From positions 1 to 37,720 of the forward strand of contig JACJNV010000305.1 in the NCBI GenBank assembly GCA_014695175.1: 37,720 bases of DNA, written 5' to 3'. The stretch comes from Microcoleus sp. FACHB-DQ6. GTDB lineage: Bacteria; Cyanobacteriota; Cyanobacteriia; Cyanobacteriales; Microcoleaceae. Below are positions 32,589 through 37,720 of this stretch, one piece after another (position 1 is the first letter of the stretch; every line of letters begins with the position of its first letter). Under the pieces are notes generated by a model that was not told the origin of the DNA, searched no databases, and worked only from the letters and a program-made list of their open reading frames with translations. A program made the position numbers and the translations under genes.

Positions 32589-34421
32589 ATGCAGAAACAT
32601 CAAAAATCCAACTGGTATTTTAATCTATCTCTCTCTACTTTTGTCATCATCGGGTCCCTGATGGCAACTGGCTATATTTTCCCGATAGGAGGCAACTTTC
32701 CCGAAGTGCCGCCCATTCAATTTATGTTAAATCCTGAAATGTATAAAAATGATTATTACGTTCAGGAAATGGTTAAATTTAATCCGAGATACTACTATTA
32801 CTATATCATTTATTTGCTCGCTAACTTAGGAACAAGCATTCCCCTAGCGCATTTTATTTATCAATTCCTAGCCTTCGGTTCATTTATCGTAGCTTGCTAC
32901 GCAATTCTCAAGCTCTATACTAATTCCAAACTGCCTGCCGCAGCGATGGCTTTTTTATGTATAGCCGCTTCATTTACAGATGTTGGTAACACGCTGATAT
33001 TTTCGACCAAATCAGTACCCAGTACCTTCGCAATGGGTTTCGCAATCTGGGGAATTTACTTTAGTTTGCGCCAGAAATGGCTGACCGGATATTTCTTTTT
33101 TGGGCTGGGTTGTTTGCTGCAATTCTTAGTGGGTTTGTTGCCGGGATTGATGATGGTTCCCGTTTTAGTTATTGAATCTGTAAGACAGCGGAATTTCAAA
33201 ACATTGATTTTGGCGATCGCACTTTTAGCAGCAATGGCAAGTATCGTTTACGTACCGATGTTATTAACAGGTACTACCAGCACTCACACTATCGACAACG
33301 CCGAGTTTGTCTACATTCACGCGAAAGTCCGCAACCCCCACCACATCCTCCCGTCAAATTGGGATGTCGGGAATTGGTTCAACTTTATATGTTTTATAAT
33401 GGGTGGCTTGCTGTGCATCAAAAATTCCGATTTATTGGCAAAAGAAGACAAGATTAATTTTTATGTAATTGTTGGCACTTCAATTTTTGCACTGTTTCTA
33501 AATTACGTTTTTGTTGAAGTTTACCCTTTGGCTTTTATCGCCAAACTACAGTTAGCTAGAACCGTACCTTTTGCTCAAATAATTATATTTATTGCTGTAG
33601 CTTTGACGGTAGAGCGACTTTACAGAGACAAACAAATAGCTGTTAGCTTGTTGATGTTAGCTGTACTAACTTTGCCTTTTCGGGGTATCATTTTCTTAGG
33701 ATTATCAGTTTGGCAAACAAAAAATTACGTATTTCCCAAACTATCTAATATATTGTTGTGGATTTTAGCAGCAGGAACGGTAATTTTCAGCTTGATATAT
33801 CCGCTGACTGATTCATGGGAAATAATAGGCGATCGAATAATTAGTATCCCCGTCCTTTTCTCAATCCTCGCCTTCCCATTCATTTTAGAAGAAACCTCCC
33901 TAGCTACATCTATCAAACAGGCTATAACTCACACATTAGCCTTAATAACTACTGCCACCTTAGTTTTTGGAATAGCAGCAATTCTGCCCAAACCTATATT
34001 AAATGTATTTCAAACAAGAGTTAATATCAATGCCGTTCCCAGGGACGACTTAAGCAGATTAGCTTTCCGTTTTTCGCAAATTAGCAGCCGCGATGTACTC
34101 GTATTAGTTCCACCCTCAGTTACCAGCTTCCAGTTTTTCTCCGAAAGAGCGATTGTCGTCAACTTCAAGAACTTCCCCTTTACCGAAAAAGGTATTAAAG
34201 AATGGCAAAATCGCATGGAAGCGGTTTTAGGAGTGCCCTTAAACCCGCAAATGATTTGGGGAGGAAATGACTTTTTCATCCGCCGCAGCAGTGCGGATTT
34301 AGTCAAAGTAGCCCGAAACTATCGTGCCGATTATATCCTGACTCGCAGCGATTGGCATCCAAATATTGACGGAGAAATAGTAGAGCAAGAAGGCAAATGG
34401 ATACTGTTTAAAATTAGATAA
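32589..34421 (+). CDS. Multi-pass membrane protein, GT-C-like, unknown function
   Basis: A 610-residue protein with about 11-12 membrane helices and a C-terminal soluble region from about 480 containing an RNYRADYILTRSDWHP stretch, as seen in some membrane proteins with a luminal domain. Early loop sequence NPEMYKNDYYVQEMVKF has acidic residues where GT-C enzymes hold theirs, but I could not assign a family. It starts 12 bases after the upstream gene and so is probably in the same operon. Length and topology resemble PMT-type transferases. Confidence 0.6.
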   Translation: MQKHQKSNWYFNLSLSTFVIIGSLMATGYIFPIGGNFPEVPPIQFMLNPEMYKNDYYVQEMVKFNPRYYYYYIIYLLANLGTSIPLAHFIYQFLAFGSFIVACYAILKLYTNSKLPAAAMAFLCIAASFTDVGNTLIFSTKSVPSTFAMGFAIWGIYFSLRQKWLTGYFFFGLGCLLQFLVGLLPGLMMVPVLVIESVRQRNFKTLILAIALLAAMASIVYVPMLLTGTTSTHTIDNAEFVYIHAKVRNPHHILPSNWDVGNWFNFICFIMGGLLCIKNSDLLAKEDKINFYVIVGTSIFALFLNYVFVEVYPLAFIAKLQLARTVPFAQIIIFIAVALTVERLYRDKQIAVSLLMLAVLTLPFRGIIFLGLSVWQTKNYVFPKLSNILLWILAAGTVIFSLIYPLTDSWEIIGDRIISIPVLFSILAFPFILEETSLATSIKQAITHTLALITTATLVFGIAAILPKPILNVFQTRVNINAVPRDDLSRLAFRFSQISSRDVLVLVPPSVTSFQFFSERAIVVNFKNFPFTEKGIKEWQNRMEAVLGVPLNPQMIWGGNDFFIRRSSADLVKVARNYRADYILTRSDWHPNIDGEIVEQEGKWILFKIR

Positions 34422-34557
34422 TAGGTAATTGGTAACACTTGTTAAATCAAAATATGAATTTTATCTTAGTCTACGGAGGCAGACTTTGCTTGTGTAGAAC
34501 CAATTTCAATCACAGATTTATCTGCGTTAATCAGCGTTAATCAGCCTTAATCTGCGG
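34422..34557. other. Convergent intergenic gap with TCTGCG/AATC repeats
   Basis: Tail-to-tail spacing between two operons. It holds tandem TCTGCGTTAATCAGCG-like units (34518-34557) related to those between SSADH and 2-OGDC. No gene or clear terminator is seen. Confidence 0.5.
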
Positions 34558-35532
34558 TTAAATATCAAAACCCGAATCATCAATAATTTCGCTAATTTGT
34601 TTGTCCACATAATCAGCATCCACATTCCGCGCCATCAACTCAGCTAAAATCCCCAAAGAAATCAACTGCACCGACAGAATTGTACACAAAATCCCAAAAA
34701 ATAACAAAGGTCGATTCCCGATCGGCCCAAAATTCATCCCCGCCAAATTCAGAAACCAAATAACTATCAAATAACTCAGCGAAACAGTTCCAACCAAGCC
34801 AAAACACAATCCCAAACCTCCAAACAAATGACCCGGTTTGTGCAAATACTGCGTCGTGGCTAACACCGTCAACAAATCAATAAAACCCCGCGCATAGCGT
34901 TCCCAGCCGTAATTGGATTTTCCGTGCTTTCGCGGATGATGTTCCACCACTACTTCCCCAATTTTAAACCCTAAATTGTTTGCTAAAGCTGGAATGTAGC
35001 GGTGCAATTCCCCGTACAATTTAATAGACTGCAAAACTTCCCTACGGTAAGCTTTAAAACCGCAATTCATATCGTGCATTTGCACCCCAGTCAGCAAACA
35101 CGCAACCGCATTAAACAGTTTGGAAGGTAAAGTTTTAGAAAGGGGGTCGTTCCGCTGTTTTCGCCAACCGGAAACTAAATCAAATCCCGATTCTAAATGA
35201 TGTAAAAACTTGGGAATTTCAGCGGGGTCATCCTGAAGGTCAGCATCGAGAGTAAAGATAATTATCCCTGCTGCATTGCGAAATCCTGCTGACAGTGCGG
35301 CGGATTTGCCAAAGTTGCGACGCATTTTAATCGCTTTAATTAGTTTGGGATGTTGGCTGGCTAAATCTGTGATTTCTTGCCACGAATAATCGCGGCTACC
35401 GTCATCTATGAAAATGACTTCGTAACTGTCAATTCCAGTTTGGAACATGACAAGTTTTAGTTTTTCAAACAGTAATTTTAGGGTAGCTTCTTCGTTGTGA
35501 ACTGGGATTACGAAGCTGAGATGTTTTGGCAT
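34558..35532 (-). CDS. GT2 glycosyltransferase, polyprenyl-phosphate sugar synthase type
   Basis: A 324-residue family 2 glycosyltransferase. The N-terminal GT-A domain has VIPVHNEE (8-15), the FIDDGSRD stretch (41-48), and the metal-binding LDADLQDDP motif (Asp96, Asp98). The C-terminal region has two hydrophobic helices (about 235-260 and 270-295), as in DPM1/GtrB/ArnC-like enzymes that load a sugar on undecaprenyl-phosphate. That lipid-linked sugar would be the donor for GT-C enzymes such as the neighbouring membrane proteins. It lies on the minus strand with the next gene, in an order that fits a small operon. Confidence 0.9.
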   Translation of the reverse strand: MPKHLSFVIPVHNEEATLKLLFEKLKLVMFQTGIDSYEVIFIDDGSRDYSWQEITDLASQHPKLIKAIKMRRNFGKSAALSAGFRNAAGIIIFTLDADLQDDPAEIPKFLHHLESGFDLVSGWRKQRNDPLSKTLPSKLFNAVACLLTGVQMHDMNCGFKAYRREVLQSIKLYGELHRYIPALANNLGFKIGEVVVEHHPRKHGKSNYGWERYARGFIDLLTVLATTQYLHKPGHLFGGLGLCFGLVGTVSLSYLIVIWFLNLAGMNFGPIGNRPLLFFGILCTILSVQLISLGILAELMARNVDADYVDKQISEIIDDSGFDI

Positions 35533-35624
35533 AGGGCTATTCTATTTCATTTGTGTTGTAAATGAGGTGTTTTTATTAACCGCAGAGGGCGCAGAGGACG
35601 CAGAGGAGGAGAAAGAGAGGTTTT

Positions 35625-37415
35625 TTAGTTTTTATTGATAACTTGGGAGTTTCGCAAGGCTACCCAACCTTTGCGGTTTTTAAAGGAGGCATAGGCTGTC
35701 AATAATTTATCTGTTGGTGATGTTTGAATGTATCCTCTCCAAGCTGCGAATTCGTAGGAAGGACCAAACAAGTTAACTAAATCTGGGCGCGGAAATCCTG
35801 ACATGGCGAAACCTCGAACGACATTTTCTTGGTTGAGAATGGCAATACATTTTACATTGTTTTCGGGGTCTCCTACCCAGCCAATTACTCTCGCTGCTGT
35901 TGGTGCAAGTGTGGTGGCTGTATCAAAAAATCCGGGTACTCCGTCTTTGGGCGCTGACAGTAAATTTGGGTCTATTTTTGTGTCTAATGCTGCACAGAAA
36001 TTGTGTTTTTTGATGTCTCGGTTAAATGGCACTAAGTTGTTAGTTTTTAAGGCGTCAATTAATCCGATAAAAGCGGCGGGTTTGTTGCCTACGCGATCTT
36101 TAATTAGCGTTACGTCGGTGATGCCTAATTGCAGTGATAATGCTACTAACGGTTGATAGGTGGCTCTGTAGGCGATCGCCATTGCAGTTTCGCCTCCCAC
36201 CCCGTACATTAAAATAATCGCGACTGTGGCGACTGCAAACAGCGGTGTCAGCCAACGCCCTTGAATTCTTGGTGTTGGCTGCAACTCGCGCACCCACAAT
36301 ACTGTCAGCACAATTGTGCTCATCCAAAACAAAGCTGGGAGTGTGGCGTAGCGGGAAGCGGTGGCTTGTTCGACGCCAAATCCCGATCGACTAACCGCGG
36401 CCATTAACGCCGTTTGCAGCGTGTAAAGTTGGATTGATAGCCAAGGCAGCCAATCCGGGCGATCGACCTTTTTTACAAATAGCCAATAACCCACAAAACC
36501 AGTCGCTGCAATCCAACCAATTATACCAATAATTGAAGCAACAATAATATTTTCACTAAAAATTCCCCCGAGATAAGTGGGAATATATTCGAGAGTTTTG
36601 AGCGGGTTAATTTTAGTTAAAGAAGGGTGATGAGATGGAGTTTTATAAGTTAAAAAATAAATGCCAATCACGGCAATCGAAGCAATGAAATACAAATAAG
36701 TTATTCGCCGAGGAAACCGCAGCACAACAGCAGCCGCACACAATATCGGCCACAAAGCTAAAGGAGTGCTGTAACTAATACAGCCTAAAATCCCAAAAAT
36801 AATGCTGCCAATTACCCACTTATTTTGTTTCCATTCTTCGTTACCAGGCTCTGCCGGGGAATGAAGATCCAGAGGCTCCGCCTCCCTCTTATTTAACAAA
36901 AGCGTCACATAGGATTGCAAACAAAATAGCGAACAAGTCACAAATAAATTAGCAATTATCCAGTGAACGCCGCTGAATCCCCGCATCCAATTGTGAGCCG
37001 CCGCCGGAGTAAAATTAAAAATAGAAATGCACAGAAGTAGTGAGATAAATTGCAGAGGAAAACGCCTCAAATTTAACGGAAGCAGAGCAATTAATACCTG
37101 GCACTGAATCCAAGCCAAGAACCAGGCAACTAAACATAAACCAATATTTGAACCTTGGGTGACAACTATATTCAAGCCATAAATAATTGCCGGAATCAAG
37201 ACAAAATGCTCGTTGGCCCGAAAGATCCAATTAAAAGGATTTGTAGAGAAACCGTCTACTGAGTAAAAATTCCAGGTCATCCACCAATAATCAAAATTAG
37301 ACAAGTCTCCCGCTTGCGATATCAAGTACAAAATATATGAGGCTGGTATTAGAATGCCGAAAACTGATGCGGCAATTAAAACATCTTGTTGCTTGATTTT
37401 CATGGATTCAGACAT
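35625..37415 (-). CDS. Multi-pass membrane protein, GT-C-like
   Basis: A 596-residue protein with about 10-12 membrane helices. The first periplasmic loop, DYWWMTWNFYSVDGFSTNPFNWIFRANEHFVLIPAII, is rich in aromatic and acidic residues, and the soluble C-terminal part begins around residue 430. The overall form is like the two GT-C-like proteins on the plus strand (30393-34421), but I see no close sequence match. It probably acts with the GT2 enzyme downstream. The frame's first codon gives MSESMKIKQQ; a start at Met5 is also possible. Confidence 0.6.
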   Translation of the reverse strand: MSESMKIKQQDVLIAASVFGILIPASYILYLISQAGDLSNFDYWWMTWNFYSVDGFSTNPFNWIFRANEHFVLIPAIIYGLNIVVTQGSNIGLCLVAWFLAWIQCQVLIALLPLNLRRFPLQFISLLLCISIFNFTPAAAHNWMRGFSGVHWIIANLFVTCSLFCLQSYVTLLLNKREAEPLDLHSPAEPGNEEWKQNKWVIGSIIFGILGCISYSTPLALWPILCAAAVVLRFPRRITYLYFIASIAVIGIYFLTYKTPSHHPSLTKINPLKTLEYIPTYLGGIFSENIIVASIIGIIGWIAATGFVGYWLFVKKVDRPDWLPWLSIQLYTLQTALMAAVSRSGFGVEQATASRYATLPALFWMSTIVLTVLWVRELQPTPRIQGRWLTPLFAVATVAIILMYGVGGETAMAIAYRATYQPLVALSLQLGITDVTLIKDRVGNKPAAFIGLIDALKTNNLVPFNRDIKKHNFCAALDTKIDPNLLSAPKDGVPGFFDTATTLAPTAARVIGWVGDPENNVKCIAILNQENVVRGFAMSGFPRPDLVNLFGPSYEFAAWRGYIQTSPTDKLLTAYASFKNRKGWVALRNSQVINKN

Positions 37416-37520
37416 GGGGAGATTTTAATTAGTAGGAGCGGGTTTAGCCTAGAAACTTTGCATCTAACAGATGATTTCTGAGCAAAACCCGCCCTCGCGT
37501 TTTGAGTTTTCCTCAATTTT

Positions 37521-37720
37521 TTATTTCACTTCTCTTGCCAGCATTTGTCTGAGCCCTTGCCGCCAGTGGGGAGGATACGTGCCTAGAAGTGCTGATATTT
37601 TTACCGTAGAAAGGACAGAAAAAGCGGGACGTTTTGCGGGTGTCGGATATTCGGAGGTTGTGATGGGAATTACGCGCTGAATTTTTAGGGGAAAGCCGAG
37701 TTGTGCTGCTTCCTCAAAAA
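37521..37720 (-). CDS. rfbD: dTDP-4-dehydrorhamnose reductase, 3' end only
   Basis: The minus-strand frame running in from the right edge reads [17 protein letters not shown], then [20 protein letters not shown], then [17 protein letters not shown], ending in TAA at 37521-37523. Pro-Ala-(K/R)-Arg-Pro-x-(Y/F)-Ser-x-Leu and the PPHWR(Q)-L tail are typical of the RmlD/RfbD C-terminus. RmlD makes dTDP-L-rhamnose, so a rhamnose-containing surface glycan is plausible. The start lies outside the window. About 105 bases with GGGTTT/AAACCCGCCC repeats separate it from the GT-C-like gene. Confidence 0.85.
   Translation of the reverse strand, partial: FEEAAQLGFPLKIQRVIPITTSEYPTPAKRPAFSVLSTVKISALLGTYPPHWRQGLRQMLAREVK

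Noticed and set aside
37471..37680. Plus-strand 69-codon open frame at the window edge
   Set aside because: It lies opposite the clear C-terminal sequence of RfbD on the minus strand.

Overview
The window looks like chromosomal DNA of a filamentous, probably Oscillatoriales-type cyanobacterium (Microcoleus/Oscillatoria/Phormidium-like; this is inference). The evidence is a full HetR with PatX-type peptide genes beside it, many HIP1 GCGATCGC sites, heptanucleotide short repeats and GC-rich dispersed hairpins between genes, a DUF92 (VTE6-like) protein, and a 2-oxoglutarate-decarboxylase/succinate-semialdehyde-dehydrogenase gene pair. No heterocyst structural genes, CRISPR array, prophage or rRNA is visible.

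Layout. (1) 197-1452: a VOC/glyoxalase-fold protein head-to-head with a DUF92 phytyl-phosphate-kinase homologue. (2) 1628-4520: a HetR signalling island on the minus strand, patX copy 2 -> patX copy 1 -> hetR. The two 75-residue secreted-peptide genes are a tandem duplication with matching upstream inverted repeats and matching terminators; one copy has lost the first Arg of the RGSGR pentapeptide. (3) 4539-6353: an FAD-dependent oxidoreductase. (4) 6648-11276: cysC (APS kinase), a Wza-like outer-membrane exporter and a Wzc-like tyrosine autokinase, i.e. an exopolysaccharide export module beside a PAPS-forming enzyme. (5) 11668-14985: a structured leader with a terminator hairpin, then SSADH and a ThDP-dependent 2-oxoglutarate decarboxylase, the cyanobacterial route that closes the TCA cycle. 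(6) 15000-16522: a decayed small gene, a MITE-like element and an EamA transporter.

(7) 16713-22180: an unusual 1113-residue protein (propeller-like head, two related beta modules, a Ser/Gly repeat linker, seven exact-length 31-residue coiled-coil repeats). It is followed by relics of a tandem duplication and deletion involving its own 5' end, an M48 metalloprotease and tRNA-Leu(CAA). (8) 22317-28998: murA, then divergently smc (its head domain holds an internally duplicated insertion built partly on a heptanucleotide repeat) and a PRC-barrel protein. (9) 29289-37720: a surface-glycan region with an SGNH-type protein, three large multi-pass membrane proteins of GT-C character, a GT2 polyprenyl-phosphate glycosyltransferase, and the 3' end of a dTDP-4-dehydrorhamnose reductase gene running off the window.

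The strongest biology is the HetR/duplicated-PatX locus. The 1113-residue repeat protein and the leader RNA candidate before SSADH are the least explained elements. All calls are by eye; no database search was run.
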